DNA of 64,000 nucleotides, taken from the NCBI RefSeq assembly GCF_031010195.1, contig NZ_JAUAMC010000002.1, forward strand, positions 62,001 to 126,000. The letters are read 5' to 3'. The first letter of the stretch is position 1; every line of letters starts with the position of its first letter. Shown here in pieces: positions 1 through 10,173 of the stretch. The notes below the pieces were generated by a model. The model was given only the letters and a program-made list of their open reading frames with translations. It was not told the DNA's origin and searched no databases. The translations under genes were made by a program, and so were the position numbers. Source of the DNA: Halomonas sp. SpR8. Its GTDB lineage: Bacteria > Pseudomonadota > Gammaproteobacteria > Pseudomonadales > Halomonadaceae.

Positions 1-17
1 CTAACAAACGTCTCCAT
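1..17 (-). CDS. Start of a TctA-like transporter subunit (partial, cut by window edge)
   Basis: Only the first five codons (M-E-T-F-V) are inside the window. The ATG overlaps the TGA stop of the preceding tctB by one base (TGATG), which suggests translational coupling, and a GGAGGG ribosome site lies just upstream. The order tctC-tctB-next gene, as in the two complete sets in this window, makes a TctA large membrane subunit the expected product; the residues seen cannot prove it. Confidence 0.55.
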
Positions 18-487
18 CAGAACCCTCCTAACACAGGAGGCAGCCGCACCCCGAAAATACCCGCAAACAACCCATAAAAGAGCGCTGTGACGGCGATCAC
101 ATAAAATACAAAGAAGGCAGGGCGCTGTTTCTCAAAGTCAAAAATAAGGAAGAGTGCTACCAGGAAACCCAGCGTAGCGGGCACATATCCTAAGGGACGA
201 AACAAGGCGATGTAGATGCCTGTCGCCACCACAATCAGCAATGGCCTTAGCAGAGAGCCACCAGCGGCCGCCTCTGCTTCTTTGCGCCACTCCCCTACGA
301 TTACAACTATCAGCGCTGCATACATGATGAACGCCATAAGGATAGGCATGAAGCGCGGCCCCACAATGGTGTCGCCACCAAACTGGGAGCGTATGCTCAA
401 GGCTTCTGCCAGGTAGATCGTGGTCAATATCAGCAGGAAGGCTGGAAACAGTACTGCCGACCTTCTAAAACGTTCGACATTGTTCAT
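17..487 (-). CDS. TctB-family small membrane subunit of a tripartite tricarboxylate transporter
   Basis: A protein of about 156 residues with four hydrophobic segments, the usual size and topology of TctB, the small integral membrane subunit of TTT transporters. It would work with the TctC receptor upstream and the TctA channel subunit downstream to import an organic acid, here probably a sugar diacid judging from the neighbours. I place the start at the ATG at 487, which has an AGAGGA site ten bases upstream; the frame stays open to 523 but that start has no good ribosome site. Sequence similarity within TctB is low, so the call rests mainly on size, topology and operon position. Confidence 0.8.
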   Translation of the reverse strand: MNNVERFRRSAVLFPAFLLILTTIYLAEALSIRSQFGGDTIVGPRFMPILMAFIMYAALIVVIVGEWRKEAEAAAGGSLLRPLLIVVATGIYIALFRPLGYVPATLGFLVALFLIFDFEKQRPAFFVFYVIAVTALFYGLFAGIFGVRLPPVLGGF

Positions 488-533
488 TGACTCAAAATCC
501 TCTGCTTGAGTTAGCCATGGCACCGGTAACCGG

Positions 534-554
534 CGCCACGCTCTTTGAGTGGCG
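534..554 (-). other. Intercistronic hairpin between tctC and tctB
   Basis: CGCCA (534-538) pairs with TGGCG (550-554), and CTC with GAG inside it around a TTT loop. It lies in the short gap after the receptor gene. No T-run follows on the minus strand, so it is more likely to stabilise the tctC mRNA end than to terminate transcription; this is inference. Confidence 0.4.
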
Positions 555-556
555 AA

Positions 557-1540
557 TTACTTGGACATCACGCCTGCTTCTACCAGCGCATCCATTTCGC
601 TGAACAGTGACTCGGCCGTTTCATCAGCCCAGGCAGTCACCTCATCGGTACCCAGCCAGTTCGGCGTTACCCCAACGTTAGCCACCCACTCTTGAAACTC
701 ATCGCTGTCGTACGCCGTTTTGTAAGCGCTTTCCAGTACGTTAATGGCTTCTTCCGGGGTGTCTGCTGGTGCGGCAAACACAATAAAGCTGCCAATCTGG
801 AGGTCGATCCCCTCGTCAGCGGTGGTAGGCACATCGGGATACGTCGGGTTTTGCGTGTCAGAGAACTCAACGAGACCGCGTACGGTGCCATCTTCCAGAA
901 GGTTGGAAAAATCGCCCAGACTGGTGAGGGCAACATCGACTTCATCAGACAGAATGGCTTCTTTCTGGGGGGCGGCACCACCGGGATAAGAGACAATTCT
1001 GAACTCTGTATCGGTCAACTCTTGAAGCTGCAGGATCGCCAGATGGATACGCCCGCCAAGATTCTGAATGGCAACGCGAATCTCACCGGGATTTGCCTTA
1101 GCCGCTTCGATAAGGTCATGAATCGTTTGATAGTCCGAATCGGCGTCAACGACGATAGCGTCTGGCTCGCTGGTCACCCGCGCAATCAGCTTCAATTTAT
1201 CAATATCGTAACTGGGCAGCATGGCTTGCCAAGGCACGGTGACTAGGCTGTCGTAGGTTAATGCGCCGATGGTATAGCCGTCGGGCCGGGCGCTCATAAG
1301 CTGCCCAATACCGGTGGCACTCACGCCACCCTCGATGTTTTCTGCGTACATGGAAACATCGAGGCTGTCTTCCGCGATGGTGGTCAGTTTACGGACGATT
1401 CCATCGGTACCACCGCCGGCTCCCCAGGGCACAATGACGCGAATATCGCGCTCAGGATAGTCAGCAATCGCTGCTCCAGATAGCGAGGATAGCGCAACGA
1501 CAGCGGCTAGGGTCAGCGAGAATTTGTTGTTTTTGTGCAT
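557..1540 (-). CDS. TctC/Bug-type periplasmic solute receptor
   Basis: A secreted solute-binding protein of about 327 residues for a tripartite tricarboxylate transporter. The start at 1540 has an AAGGAG site eight bases upstream and gives a clean signal peptide ending near A-I-A-D. Just after it comes the family hallmark YPERDIRVIVPWGAGGGTD, which forms the ligand-carboxylate pocket in Bug proteins. It is the first gene of a tctC-tctB-tctA set whose promoter matches those of two sugar-acid operons nearby, so the ligand is probably an aldarate or a breakdown product; the exact ligand cannot be read from sequence. The frame extends upstream to 1615 without a plausible ribosome site. Confidence 0.9.
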   Translation of the reverse strand: MHKNNKFSLTLAAVVALSSLSGAAIADYPERDIRVIVPWGAGGGTDGIVRKLTTIAEDSLDVSMYAENIEGGVSATGIGQLMSARPDGYTIGALTYDSLVTVPWQAMLPSYDIDKLKLIARVTSEPDAIVVDADSDYQTIHDLIEAAKANPGEIRVAIQNLGGRIHLAILQLQELTDTEFRIVSYPGGAAPQKEAILSDEVDVALTSLGDFSNLLEDGTVRGLVEFSDTQNPTYPDVPTTADEGIDLQIGSFIVFAAPADTPEEAINVLESAYKTAYDSDEFQEWVANVGVTPNWLGTDEVTAWADETAESLFSEMDALVEAGVMSK

Positions 1541-1694
1541 TATGTCTACTCCTTGGTGCATACGCTTATAAGAGGTCTTGGTATGCGTTTTTAAGCAATA
1601 TTTAATTGCCCACAAATGCCTGTAATCAGCTTATGAACAGACATACGATAAATCGCACTCAGTTACTCAAGATCATGCTTTAGAACTCTATGTA

Positions 1695-1768
1695 ATACAT
1701 CATACAACTTGAAACTTAGTGTGTTTCTTCCCACACGACAATAGAGAGATGTGCAAACTAGACCAAAG
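1695..1768 (-). promoter_or_regulatory. Conserved promoter-operator P1 (before tctC at 1540)
   Basis: Read on the minus strand: CTTTGG (1768-1763), 21 bases, -35-like TTGTCG (1741-1736), 17 bases, -10-like TAAGTT (1718-1713), 5 bases, then the 13-base element TTGTATGATGTAT (1707-1695). The same parts with the same spacings occur at 9023-9096 and 14971-15044. The 13-mer would sit over the transcription start, as a repressor operator does. It looks somewhat like GntR/FadR-type sites, but no GntR gene is in the window. Confidence 0.75.
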
Positions 1769-1846
1769 TCGGGTAATGACTCGTTTGGAAACATCCCTCT
1801 AAAGAGAATACGTTTATCTTAAACCCTCAGTTATTAAGGAAAAACT

Positions 1847-3172
1847 CTAACGAACGAGCGCAGGACGTTTAGGATCAAATTCCCAACCAGCAATTAAATA
1901 CTGCATCGCCATGGCATCATTGCGCTGAGTCACGTCAAGGCTCTTGTAAAGCGCGTGCGCTTCTTTCAGCTTCTCCTCATCCAGCTCCACTCCTAACCCC
2001 GGCGTCTTGGGCACGGTCAGTTTACCGTCACGAATCTGGAACGGCTCCTTGGTGATCCGCTGGCCGTCCTGCCAGATCCAGTGGGTATCGATGGCGGTGA
2101 TTTGGCCAGGGCAGGCAGCGGCCACATGGGTCATCATTGCCAGGGAAATGTCGAAGTGGTTGTTACTGTGTGAACCCCAGGTCATGCCCCACTCGTTGCA
2201 CAGTTCCCCTACCATCACGGCACCCTGCATGGTCCAGAAGTGACAGTCCGCCAGGGGGATATCGACGGAATTAAGCTGCACAGCGTACTGTAATTGCTTG
2301 AAATCAGTCGCAATCATGTTGGTTGCTGTAGGCAGGCCGGTGCGTTTTTTGAACTCAGCCATGGTCTCGCGACCCGAGTAGCTCTCCTCTTGACCGCAAG
2401 GGTCTTCAGCGTAGCTTAGCAGGTGCTTGATCGGGTCGAGTACACGTACTGCTTCATCGAGCTTCCAGGCACCGTTAGGGTCGAGGGTCAAGCGCGCTTC
2501 GGGGAAAGCTTCATGGAGCGCACGAATGCAGTCGGCCTCTTCCTCACCGCGCAGCACGCCGCCCTTAAGTTTGAAGTCCTTGAAGCCATAGCGATCATAG
2601 GCAGCTTTTGCCAAGTTGGCCACGGCGTCCGGGGTGAGCGCTTCTTTATAGCGCACTTCATCCCAGGCATTCTTGGGGTTCTCGGCCTTTGGGTACGGCA
2701 GGTCGGTTTTTGCTGGATCACCCAGCAAGAAGAGATACCCGAGCGCTTCGACTTCATCGCGCTGGCGACCGTATTGACCCAGCAGATCGGCCACTGGCAT
2801 ACCCAACGCTTGACCGAACAGATCAAACAGCGCCGACTCAATGGCAGTGATCACGTGAACCGCCACGCGCAGATCGAAGGTCTGGCGACCGCGCTCTTCG
2901 CGACCATTGCGGGCCAAAACCTGGCGCGCATGATTCAGCGTCTGCTTAACGTTATTGACTTGCGAACCTTCGATAAGCGAGCGGCACTGCTCTAATCCTT
3001 TCATAATGCCATCGCTTGAAGGGATCTCTCCGACCCCTTTGTTTCCGGCGTCATCTTCGAGAATTAGCACACAGCGGATGAACCAGGGGGCATGGCCGCC
3101 GCTCAGATTGAGCAGAAAACCATCATAGCCAGCTACTGGTACAATACGCATGGATTTAATCTTGGGAAACAT
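1847..3172 (-). CDS. gudD: D-glucarate dehydratase (enolase superfamily)
   Basis: A protein of 441 residues that dehydrates D-glucarate (and L-idarate) to 5-dehydro-4-deoxy-D-glucarate in the cytoplasm. The catalytic set of E. coli GudD is present with an offset of four residues: the KLK base motif (K201, K203), metal ligands D231, E256 and N285, D309, and H335 within GSHSNNHFD. The N-terminal capping domain and TIM barrel are complete and the length is near the family norm of 446. It is the last gene of the kdgD-tctCBA-garD-gudD operon, 50 bases after garD, so its product feeds KdgD directly. The start at 3172 has a modest AGAGGCGAG site. Confidence 0.95.
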   Translation of the reverse strand: MFPKIKSMRIVPVAGYDGFLLNLSGGHAPWFIRCVLILEDDAGNKGVGEIPSSDGIMKGLEQCRSLIEGSQVNNVKQTLNHARQVLARNGREERGRQTFDLRVAVHVITAIESALFDLFGQALGMPVADLLGQYGRQRDEVEALGYLFLLGDPAKTDLPYPKAENPKNAWDEVRYKEALTPDAVANLAKAAYDRYGFKDFKLKGGVLRGEEEADCIRALHEAFPEARLTLDPNGAWKLDEAVRVLDPIKHLLSYAEDPCGQEESYSGRETMAEFKKRTGLPTATNMIATDFKQLQYAVQLNSVDIPLADCHFWTMQGAVMVGELCNEWGMTWGSHSNNHFDISLAMMTHVAAACPGQITAIDTHWIWQDGQRITKEPFQIRDGKLTVPKTPGLGVELDEEKLKEAHALYKSLDVTQRNDAMAMQYLIAGWEFDPKRPALVR

Positions 3173-3222
3173 ATTGCTCTCGCCTCTTAAATAATCAGCC
3201 TACAGGGGGTTAACCCGGAGGG

Positions 3223-4791
3223 TTATGTCACGGGTGCCGGATTGAACAGCACCAGATCGTTATGGATACCAAGTCGGTCAGCCGCGGCCTGTTGACGCCC
3301 ACTTGCCACGTCGAGAATCAGATGAAAAAGCTCCCAGCCCACCGTCTCGATGCTGGCCTCGCCGGTGGCGATACGCCCTGCATCGAGATCGATAATGTCG
3401 TGCCAACGCCTTCCCAGCGCCGAGTTAGTGGAAACTTTCAGCACCGGCACCATGGCTAGCCCATAAGGTGTGCCGCGGCCTGTGGTGAACACCTGTAAGT
3501 TCATACCCGCCGCCAACTGGAGCGTGCCACAGATGAAGTCGCTGGCCGGGGTAGCGGCAAAGGTCAGCCCCTTGCGGCGTAGCCGTTCACCGGGACCGAT
3601 GACATCGACAATCGGCGAGTTACCCGACTTGATCACCGAGCCCAGCGCCTTCTCGACGATATTGGAAAGCCCACCCTTCTTATTGCCCGGTGAGGTGTTG
3701 GCGCTACGGTCTGCCTGGCCTTGCGCCAAGTAGTTGTCGTACCACGCCATCTGCTCAATCAGTGCTCTACCCACGTCTTCGTCAATAGCACGCGGGGTCA
3801 GCAGATGTATGGCATCGCGCACCTCGGTGACCTCCGAGAACATCACGCTACCGCCAGCCCGCACAATCAAATCGGTTGCAAAACCTACTGCAGGATTTGC
3901 CGTCACGCCGGAAAAGGCATCGCTGCCGCCACACTGCATGCCTACCACTAGCTCGGAAGCAGGACAGGTTTCGCGTTGACGGCGATTGAGTCGCTCAAGG
4001 TGGCGTTCGGCCATGGCTAGAATACCCTCGACCATCTCGCCGAAGCCTTGGAAGGATTCATCCTGAAGGCTCAGCACGTTGGCATCAGGGTCGGCCGCCT
4101 CGGTGTTTTCGTAAATTTTCACCGGTTGATCGGCAAGCAAGGTGGAGGGTTGCAGCTTCTCGCAACCCAAGCCGATGATCATGATCTCGTTGCCAAAATT
4201 GGGATTCAGGGCGATATTTTTAAGCGTTCGAATGGGCACAATAGCCGCCGGCGCATTAATGGCGACCCCACAACCATAAGAGTGATTAAGCCCCACCACA
4301 TCATCCACGTTGGGAAATCGCGGCAGCAGTTCGCGTTTGATTCGCTGTACGACGAAGTCGACGGTACCGGCAACGCACTGCACACTAGTGGTGATACCCA
4401 ACACATTTTTGGTACCTACGCTGCCGTTAGCGTTGCGAAACCCCTCGAAGGTATAACCCTCAAGCGGCTCAGTTTCCGGTGCTGGCCGGGTAGCCAGTGG
4501 TAGATCCTCAAGCGCAGGCGGTATCGGCATGTGCAAATTAGTCTCGCTGACGTGCCCGCCCTGAGAAATAGGCGTGGCCGCCGTGCCGATAACCTCACCG
4601 TAACGAATGATTCGCTCACCCTCCGCCAGATCTGCAAGGGCCACCTTATGCCCCTGCGGAATAGCCATAGTGGTGGTGACACCGCCTTCTATGACAGAGC
4701 CTTCCTCAAGGCCACCCTGCTCAACCACAATGGCAACGTTATCGCTGGGATGTACTCGAATCACGCGCGCATTAGTCTTTGTTTGTGTCAT
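3223..4791 (-). CDS. garD: Galactarate dehydratase
   Basis: A protein of 522 residues that closely follows E. coli GarD (523) from end to end. An N-terminal SAF-like domain (about 1-90, with [10 protein letters not shown] and IPQGHKVAL) is joined by a linker to the large catalytic UxaA/GarD domain, with [50 protein letters not shown] and the C-terminal NPAPVT. It dehydrates galactarate to 5-dehydro-4-deoxy-D-glucarate, the same intermediate made by GudD next door. Its start overlaps the end of tctA by 20 bases, which suggests translational coupling. Altronate dehydratase is the nearest alternative, but the match to GarD is clearly better. Confidence 0.95.
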   Translation of the reverse strand: MTQTKTNARVIRVHPSDNVAIVVEQGGLEEGSVIEGGVTTTMAIPQGHKVALADLAEGERIIRYGEVIGTAATPISQGGHVSETNLHMPIPPALEDLPLATRPAPETEPLEGYTFEGFRNANGSVGTKNVLGITTSVQCVAGTVDFVVQRIKRELLPRFPNVDDVVGLNHSYGCGVAINAPAAIVPIRTLKNIALNPNFGNEIMIIGLGCEKLQPSTLLADQPVKIYENTEAADPDANVLSLQDESFQGFGEMVEGILAMAERHLERLNRRQRETCPASELVVGMQCGGSDAFSGVTANPAVGFATDLIVRAGGSVMFSEVTEVRDAIHLLTPRAIDEDVGRALIEQMAWYDNYLAQGQADRSANTSPGNKKGGLSNIVEKALGSVIKSGNSPIVDVIGPGERLRRKGLTFAATPASDFICGTLQLAAGMNLQVFTTGRGTPYGLAMVPVLKVSTNSALGRRWHDIIDLDAGRIATGEASIETVGWELFHLILDVASGRQQAAADRLGIHNDLVLFNPAPVT

Positions 4792-6334
4792 GACCCTTTC
4801 CTGCCAATGTGTGTGTACTGCCAGTCACCTGTGACAGCTCCATCTTCTCTCGGGCGCGGGACTTTAGACCCATAACGATCGCGAACACCACCGAAGCCAA
4901 AATCAACCCCCAGAGCACCAGCGCGATAGGACTTTTGGTGAAAAAGATAGAGTAAGTGCCAAACGATTCCAGACTTTTAACGAAGTAGACCTCAGCTTGT
5001 CCGCCCAGAATAAAACCGATAATCAGTGGCGCAACTTCGAGCCCGATTTTCTGCACCAGATAGCCTAAAACACCGAAAATAAGCAGCGTCCAGACGTCAA
5101 ACATAATCCCGTAGTTGATGGCATAGGCCCCCACTACACACATCATTACAATGATGGGGAAGAGAATATGCTTGGGCACCATCACCACTTTAGCGATGTA
5201 CTTAATGGCAAAGAACATTAAGAAGAACATCACGATATTGGCGAACACCAGAGCCGTCATCATGACGTACCAAGTGTCGGCATTCTCAGGGATAAATAGT
5301 GGCCCTACCTGAATTCCCTGTAGCGTGAAGGCACCAATCAGAACCGCCGTCGTGGAGTCACCAGGAATACCCAGCGATAGCAGTGGAATCAACGCGCCGC
5401 CGGTCAGCGCATTATTGGCCGACTCTGAGGCAATAAGCCCCTGGGGCGCCCCTTTACCCATTTGCGAAGAATCACGCGTCAGGTTTTTCTCTTGGGTATA
5501 CGCCAGCACGGAGGCCGCGCTGCCACCGACCCCAGGCAACATGCCCACGAAGGTACCGATAAAGGAAGAACGCACCAGATTGGTCAGGCGCCCCTTAAAA
5601 ATCGAGAACGAAAAGAAGCCTCCCTTGCTCAGTTTAATGCGCTCGTTGACCAATCCACTCTTCGCGCCCTTTTCAGCCTCAAGCAGAATGGTGGAAATAC
5701 CAAATACCCCGATCAGTACCGGCAGCAGCGAAAACCCTTCAAACAAGTAAGGTTCCATGAAATCGAACATCAGGCGGGTTTTGCCGTTACCGCCATCGGA
5801 AATACCGTAGTCACCGATTAGGCTCAACCAAATGCCGATGACGCCACTAAAGATACCAATCAGCATGCTGCTGGAGAGCGATGCAATGACACTTAACGCT
5901 AGCAAGATGATCAAAAATTTCTCCACGTAAGAGAATTTGATCGAGAAATCTGCCAGCATCGGCGCAAACAAGAACAGCACTGCGGCGCTGATAAGCCCAC
6001 CGACAACGGAGGCTACAACGCATATTTTTAGCGCTTTCTCCCCCTCACCTTTTTGGGCCATGGGGTAACCATCAAAGGTGGTCGTGATTGAAGACGGTGT
6101 ACCGGGAATGTTAAGCAAAACCGCTGGCACCATCCCACCAGAGATACCACCCACATAGAGGCCAAGCAGCAGTGCTAAACCGTGATGTAGCCCAAGTGCA
6201 TAGGTCAGCGGCAGACAAACTGCCACCGCCATGGTGGCGGTCATACCGGGAATAGCGCCAAAAATGATACCGACCAGGGCGCCGAGACCAGCGAGTAAAA
6301 AGAAGGTTACGTCAAGAAATGCGAGAAATTCCAT
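4772..6334 (-). CDS. TctA-family large membrane subunit of a tripartite tricarboxylate transporter
   Basis: About 520 residues with some 12 membrane segments. The family motifs are clear: [18 protein letters not shown] near the N terminus, [25 protein letters not shown] near residues 70-95, and a second [14 protein letters not shown] motif in the second half, the internal-repeat signature of TctA. It forms the translocation channel with the TctB upstream and the TctC receptor. I prefer the ATG at 6334, with a GGAG about 11 bases upstream; an in-frame GTG at 6355 overlaps the tctB stop but has no ribosome site. Grouping with garD, gudD and kdgD suggests aldarate import. Confidence 0.93.
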   Translation of the reverse strand: MEFLAFLDVTFFLLAGLGALVGIIFGAIPGMTATMAVAVCLPLTYALGLHHGLALLLGLYVGGISGGMVPAVLLNIPGTPSSITTTFDGYPMAQKGEGEKALKICVVASVVGGLISAAVLFLFAPMLADFSIKFSYVEKFLIILLALSVIASLSSSMLIGIFSGVIGIWLSLIGDYGISDGGNGKTRLMFDFMEPYLFEGFSLLPVLIGVFGISTILLEAEKGAKSGLVNERIKLSKGGFFSFSIFKGRLTNLVRSSFIGTFVGMLPGVGGSAASVLAYTQEKNLTRDSSQMGKGAPQGLIASESANNALTGGALIPLLSLGIPGDSTTAVLIGAFTLQGIQVGPLFIPENADTWYVMMTALVFANIVMFFLMFFAIKYIAKVVMVPKHILFPIIVMMCVVGAYAINYGIMFDVWTLLIFGVLGYLVQKIGLEVAPLIIGFILGGQAEVYFVKSLESFGTYSIFFTKSPIALVLWGLILASVVFAIVMGLKSRAREKMELSQVTGSTHTLAGKGHDTNKD

Positions 6335-6351
6335 AGCAGCACTCGCTCCGG

Positions 6352-6795
6352 TCACGGTAGGGTGATAGTGAACAGCTTGGCGAGAATGAACCAGGCCAGA
6401 CTAGGTGCAACGATGGCATTGATTACCAGGATGGTAATGGTCTTCTTTCTCCAGTCATGTAAATAAAGCAGTGACATAAGAAACAAGAAAACTATTGAAA
6501 CTATTAGGAAACCATAGCCTGTGTAGGGAAACATGTTGCCTACCACTGCCATCAGATAAAAATATGCCGCGATTAGGGCGAGGGTTCCGAAGAAACGGAA
6601 ATTATCTCTTGCCTCACCCACAATGGGCAGCGTGCGCTCTCCCCGTTTTACTGCGGCCATAAAGGGAGCTACCTTCGTCACTAGAATCAAGACAAAGAGT
6701 CCCGCCATGAGCCAGTTAATAACTTTCGGGAAGAACAGATGGGAGGTCTCGAAATCGATGGAGACACTTAGCAAACTTGATAGACCTGATTCCAT
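6352..6795 (-). CDS. TctB-family small membrane subunit
   Basis: About 147 residues with four hydrophobic segments, the small membrane subunit of the second tripartite transporter here. The ATG at 6795 is chosen because a GGAG lies five bases upstream; an upstream in-frame ATG at 6810 has no ribosome site. It sits between tctC and tctA in the usual order, and its stop is 18 bases before the tctA ATG. TctB proteins share little sequence, so position and topology carry the call. Confidence 0.85.
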   Translation of the reverse strand: MESGLSSLLSVSIDFETSHLFFPKVINWLMAGLFVLILVTKVAPFMAAVKRGERTLPIVGEARDNFRFFGTLALIAAYFYLMAVVGNMFPYTGYGFLIVSIVFLFLMSLLYLHDWRKKTITILVINAIVAPSLAWFILAKLFTITLP

Positions 6796-6864
6796 AACAG
6801 CTCCGGGCATAAGCAGCAGGGCATCCTGCTTACCATTGTTCTATAGCGACTCAGGTATAGGAGA

Positions 6865-6892
6865 GGCACCAGCTGCGAAAGCAGCTGATGCC
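6865..6892 (-). other. Stable intercistronic hairpin between tctC and tctB
   Basis: CAGCTGC (6870-6876), a GAAA tetraloop and GCAGCTG (6881-6887) form a perfect 7-bp stem, extended by GGCA/TGCC across one mismatch. There is no T-run after it. Hairpins at this point in transporter operons commonly protect the receptor mRNA from 3' decay so that receptor is made in excess; that role is inferred here. Confidence 0.55.
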
Positions 6893-6899
6893 ATACCAC

Positions 6900-7955
6900 T
6901 TACTTGATGTTGTTGATGATTTCTTCGTAACGCGCCATTTTCTCGGCAAGATACTCGGAAGCTTCATCGGAGGGCTTAAAGTCAGGAATAAAGAAGGCGT
7001 TCTTCTGAATTTCCTGTATTTCACCTTCTGCGTAAATCTCCGCTAGCGCCTCGTCGATTTGCTCAACAATCGCCGGATCCATGTCTTTGTTGTAGAGGAA
7101 GAAGAACTCTTTATCGAACACGAAACTCTCATCATCACCCATGGTGACGTGCACGTTCGGCTCTACGTACTCAAGTAGCTGCTCGCGAGATGTTTGACCA
7201 AGCCCCTCTTCCGGAGCCTGTTCAATAGTATCTTGACGCGCAGTCAACCAGACAAAGCGCATGGCCTTTTGATCATCTTCTGGCAAACGGGTGTACTGTT
7301 CGTTGGCCTGCACAGTGCCATTAATCACATCAGCTTGACCGTCGAAAAGCTGCTGGTTTTTGTCAGACTGAGAGCCGGTATTAATAGCGACCAGATTATC
7401 TTCCTGCCCCGGGTGCTCAATGGAGATAGCATTTTTCAGAGCACTGAAACCAATCTCCGAAACACCACCTGGTTGGATAGCCACACGCACCGTCTCGCCA
7501 TCGCCTACGGCAGCGATAATGTCGTCAAGGGTTTGGTAGGGCGAATCTTTCGGTACCAGGTAGGCATTGCCTGGGTTGATAGCAATCGTCGGCCCGACGG
7601 TATATTTCTCGAAAATATCGTCGTAGCCTTCCACGCCATAAAGGTGGCCAAGATAGGACTGGTCGTGGAAGATCATCAGGGTGTTCCCGCGGGAATCGCG
7701 GTCAAGGGTGCGAAAAGCAGAGCTTGCACCCACCGCATCTACCTTCATATTGAGATCAAGCTTTTCAGCTAACTGATCCACCACAATGGCAGAGTTCTGG
7801 TAAGTGTCACCACCAGTCGACGTTGAACCAATAACCACGCGGATATTACCGCGCAATGGGCCATCTTGTGCCATGGCAACACCGGAGCTGACACTCAATG
7901 CTGCCATCAGGGCTGCGGTACCGACACTGGTCATTAACTTGTTGGAAACGATCAT
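6900..7955 (-). CDS. TctC-like periplasmic solute receptor (divergent)
   Basis: A protein of 351 residues with a signal peptide (about 1-29, ending A-M-A-Q) and an AGAGGTG ribosome site. It belongs to the TctC receptor class by size, secretion and operon position, but it is divergent: the usual YPxxPIxxIVPxxAGG start is replaced by RGNIRVVIGSTSTGGD, and the C-terminal half is acidic. It should bind the substrate in the periplasm and deliver it to the TctBA pair downstream. Its ligand is probably glucarate and/or galactarate, because gudD, garD and kdgD share the operon. Confidence 0.85.
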   Translation of the reverse strand: MIVSNKLMTSVGTAALMAALSVSSGVAMAQDGPLRGNIRVVIGSTSTGGDTYQNSAIVVDQLAEKLDLNMKVDAVGASSAFRTLDRDSRGNTLMIFHDQSYLGHLYGVEGYDDIFEKYTVGPTIAINPGNAYLVPKDSPYQTLDDIIAAVGDGETVRVAIQPGGVSEIGFSALKNAISIEHPGQEDNLVAINTGSQSDKNQQLFDGQADVINGTVQANEQYTRLPEDDQKAMRFVWLTARQDTIEQAPEEGLGQTSREQLLEYVEPNVHVTMGDDESFVFDKEFFFLYNKDMDPAIVEQIDEALAEIYAEGEIQEIQKNAFFIPDFKPSDEASEYLAEKMARYEEIINNIK

Positions 7956-8035
7956 GCTTTCACCTCTTTTGCTCGTTATTGAATTGTTATAGCTCAGCGG
8001 TTTAATGAGTGAGTAGCGTATTAATAAGTCACTGA

Positions 8036-8950
8036 TTACTGCTTAACGCGATTGATCAGTTGTTCGAGCTCCTGACACTCCTCTTTGGTTGGCATCGTGA
8101 GTGGCGCGCGAACATCGCCTGCGGATCGACCAATAATGTTAGCGCCTGCTTTGATCAGACCAACGGCATAGCCTGATTTTCGATCTCTGAGGTCAACGAA
8201 GGGAATAAAGAAGTCATTGGTAATCTGTTTAACGACTTCGCGGTTACCCTTGCGTAGTTCCTTATAGAACTTCACCGCCATGTCAGGCACGAAATTGAAT
8301 ACCGCAGATGAATAGGTATTAACTCCGATGGCGAGGTAGGCTTCGGCGAAGATCTCAGCAGTGGGTACACCACCGATATAGACCAAGCGATCGCCAACAG
8401 TTTTGACGATTTTGTTGAGCGCCTGCATATCGCCCTTACCGTCCTTTAGGCCAACTAGGTTCGGGCACTGCTCGGCGAGTTTGACAACCGAATCGGCGTT
8501 TAATATGCCGTTACCACGGTTATAGTAGATAACGTTAAGCTCAGTTGAGTCACAGATCTGGCGAGCGTATTCAACCAAACCATCCTGAGGGCACTCAGTC
8601 AGGTACGGCGGCATCAGCAGGATACCATCAGCGCCTACTTCTTCGGCGGCTGCGGCAAATGCTTTGCCGCTTTCAACGCTCAGGCCCGCGCTGGCGATAA
8701 CCGGTATCTTGCCATCTACAACTTCCACTGCCAGCGCGACCACTTCGCGGAATTCATCTAGCGTCAGATTGAAGAACTCACCCGTACCACCGGCGACGAA
8801 AACAGCGGAAATATCGTGGCTGATAAACCACTCCAGGCGCTTTCGATAGCTCTCTTTATCGAATTTTCCCTGGCTATCAAAATCGGTGATGGGAAAAGAT
8901 AAAAGACCATCGCCGATTGCTTGTACCACTTGTTCTTTAGAAGATTTCAC
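8036..8950 (-). CDS. kdgD: 5-dehydro-4-deoxyglucarate dehydratase
   Basis: A protein of 304 residues of the DHDPS/NAL aldolase family. It decarboxylates and dehydrates 5-dehydro-4-deoxy-D-glucarate to alpha-ketoglutarate semialdehyde. Visible motifs are the carboxylate-binding GGTGEF (54-59), the catalytic tyrosine region IYYNRGNG (about 141-148) and the Schiff-base lysine K169 in VGLKDGKGD. It starts with GTG at 8950, with GAGGG seven bases upstream. It is the first gene of the operon after promoter P2 and joins the GarD and GudD products into one path towards alpha-ketoglutarate. The semialdehyde dehydrogenase needed for the last step is not in the window. Confidence 0.93.
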   Translation of the reverse strand: MKSSKEQVVQAIGDGLLSFPITDFDSQGKFDKESYRKRLEWFISHDISAVFVAGGTGEFFNLTLDEFREVVALAVEVVDGKIPVIASAGLSVESGKAFAAAAEEVGADGILLMPPYLTECPQDGLVEYARQICDSTELNVIYYNRGNGILNADSVVKLAEQCPNLVGLKDGKGDMQALNKIVKTVGDRLVYIGGVPTAEIFAEAYLAIGVNTYSSAVFNFVPDMAVKFYKELRKGNREVVKQITNDFFIPFVDLRDRKSGYAVGLIKAGANIIGRSAGDVRAPLTMPTKEECQELEQLINRVKQ

Positions 8951-9022
8951 TTTGCACCCTCATTTATAAATGCGTTGACCATAGCGTGAGCAAACGCCCT
9001 TAATTAGCCAATAATTAATGTC

Positions 9023-9096
9023 ATACATCATACAACGCACAACATAAGCATCTCATCGATAGGGTGCAAGCAGAACTATCACCGTTTAAACCAAAG
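9023..9096 (-). promoter_or_regulatory. Conserved promoter-operator P2 (before kdgD)
   Basis: Read on the minus strand: CTTTGG (9096-9091), 21 bases, TTGCAC (9069-9064), 17 bases, TATGTT (9046-9041), 5 bases, TTGTATGATGTAT (9035-9023). The layout is identical to P1 and P3. The -35 (4/6) and -10 (4/6) with 17-bp spacing make a believable sigma-70 promoter, with the 13-mer at the start site. Confidence 0.8.
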
Positions 9097-9142
9097 TAGT
9101 AGCTAACCGCTTTAAACCTGTTAAGTGTTAAAGCATCCTGAA

Positions 9143-10153
9143 TTAGTCACCGGCGAGCTTACAAACAGAGCGCCAGAGCGTGTCATCGATAACAATCGTC
9201 CCCTCGCCGTATCGCTTTTCAGCAGTCGAATTGCCTGGCCAGCGCACACTACGCCCCGGCTCGGCAGGAGGCGTTGCAGTCAGATGAGACTGGATACCTT
9301 CGACAATGCTATCGCAGGCTTCTCGGCCACCGAGTTGTTCTGGGTCAAACACCATAAACACCTGGCTGCAACCTCCGCCACTACCGCGCTGAACCCTATC
9401 GATGGCATGGCTAGGGCGTCCTTGAGCAAGTAGTGCCGCCAACGCATCCAATAGAATCGCCAGCCCGGAGCCTTTCCAATAGCCGGTCGGCAGCAAGCGG
9501 CGCGTCTCAGCGATCGCCGCAGGATCACGGCTCAACTCTCCGCGCTCATCAAAACCACCGTCGACGGGTAGTTGTTCGCCTTTCAACTGAGTCGTCTGCA
9601 GCTTGCCGTAGGAGAACTGCGACATCGCCATATCAAGCACCAGGGGCCCGGTATTATGCGGTACCGCCATCACCAGCGGGTTATTACCAATCGACTGCGA
9701 AGCCCCACCCCAGGCGGGCATACAGGACTCGGTATTGGTCCACATAAGCGTAGCGAACCCCTGCTCAACCGCGTGCCAACCGTAACTTCCGCCCCGCATC
9801 CAGTGAGTGGTGTCGCGTAACGCTACCAGCCCCATAGCGTGCTCACGTGCCAACACCATGGCCCGATCTGTGGCGTAAAGCGCGTTGACCACGCCTATTC
9901 CAAACCCTCCATCCAACACCTCAATCGCACCCAGTCGCTGAACAAGGGTCGGCTTAGCATCGACATCGATCCAGCCTTTCCCGACGTACTCAATGAAACG
10001 CGGAACCCGCCCGATGCCATGCGAATGTAAGCCGTCGCGGGTGCTTTCAGCATGGATTCGCGCGCAGGTCTCAGCATCAGCGGGCTTTAGTCCCGCCTTC
10101 AAGAGTGACCTCTCAATCGTACTGCGCAGCGTCTCAAAATCGATGTTAGCCAT
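9143..10153 (-). CDS. dlgD: DlgD/YiaK-type 2,3-diketo-L-gulonate reductase (Ldh_2 family)
   Basis: An NAD(P)H-dependent dehydrogenase of 336 residues in the malate/L-lactate dehydrogenase type-2 family. It shares long stretches with E. coli YiaK/DlgD, for example TTHWMRGGSYGW, FSYGKLQ, LPVDGGFD and LPTGYWKGSG. The catalytic His lies in SRDGLHSHG (H43/H45). In E. coli the enzyme reduces 2,3-diketo-L-gulonate; here it ends an operon with a glucarate dehydratase and a tripartite transporter, so the natural substrate may be a related keto-aldonate. The ATG at 10153 with GGGAG six bases upstream is preferred over a GTG one codon earlier. Confidence 0.85.
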   Translation of the reverse strand: MANIDFETLRSTIERSLLKAGLKPADAETCARIHAESTRDGLHSHGIGRVPRFIEYVGKGWIDVDAKPTLVQRLGAIEVLDGGFGIGVVNALYATDRAMVLAREHAMGLVALRDTTHWMRGGSYGWHAVEQGFATLMWTNTESCMPAWGGASQSIGNNPLVMAVPHNTGPLVLDMAMSQFSYGKLQTTQLKGEQLPVDGGFDERGELSRDPAAIAETRRLLPTGYWKGSGLAILLDALAALLAQGRPSHAIDRVQRGSGGGCSQVFMVFDPEQLGGREACDSIVEGIQSHLTATPPAEPGRSVRWPGNSTAEKRYGEGTIVIDDTLWRSVCKLAGD

Positions 10154-10173
10154 CACTTACTCCCATATAAGAA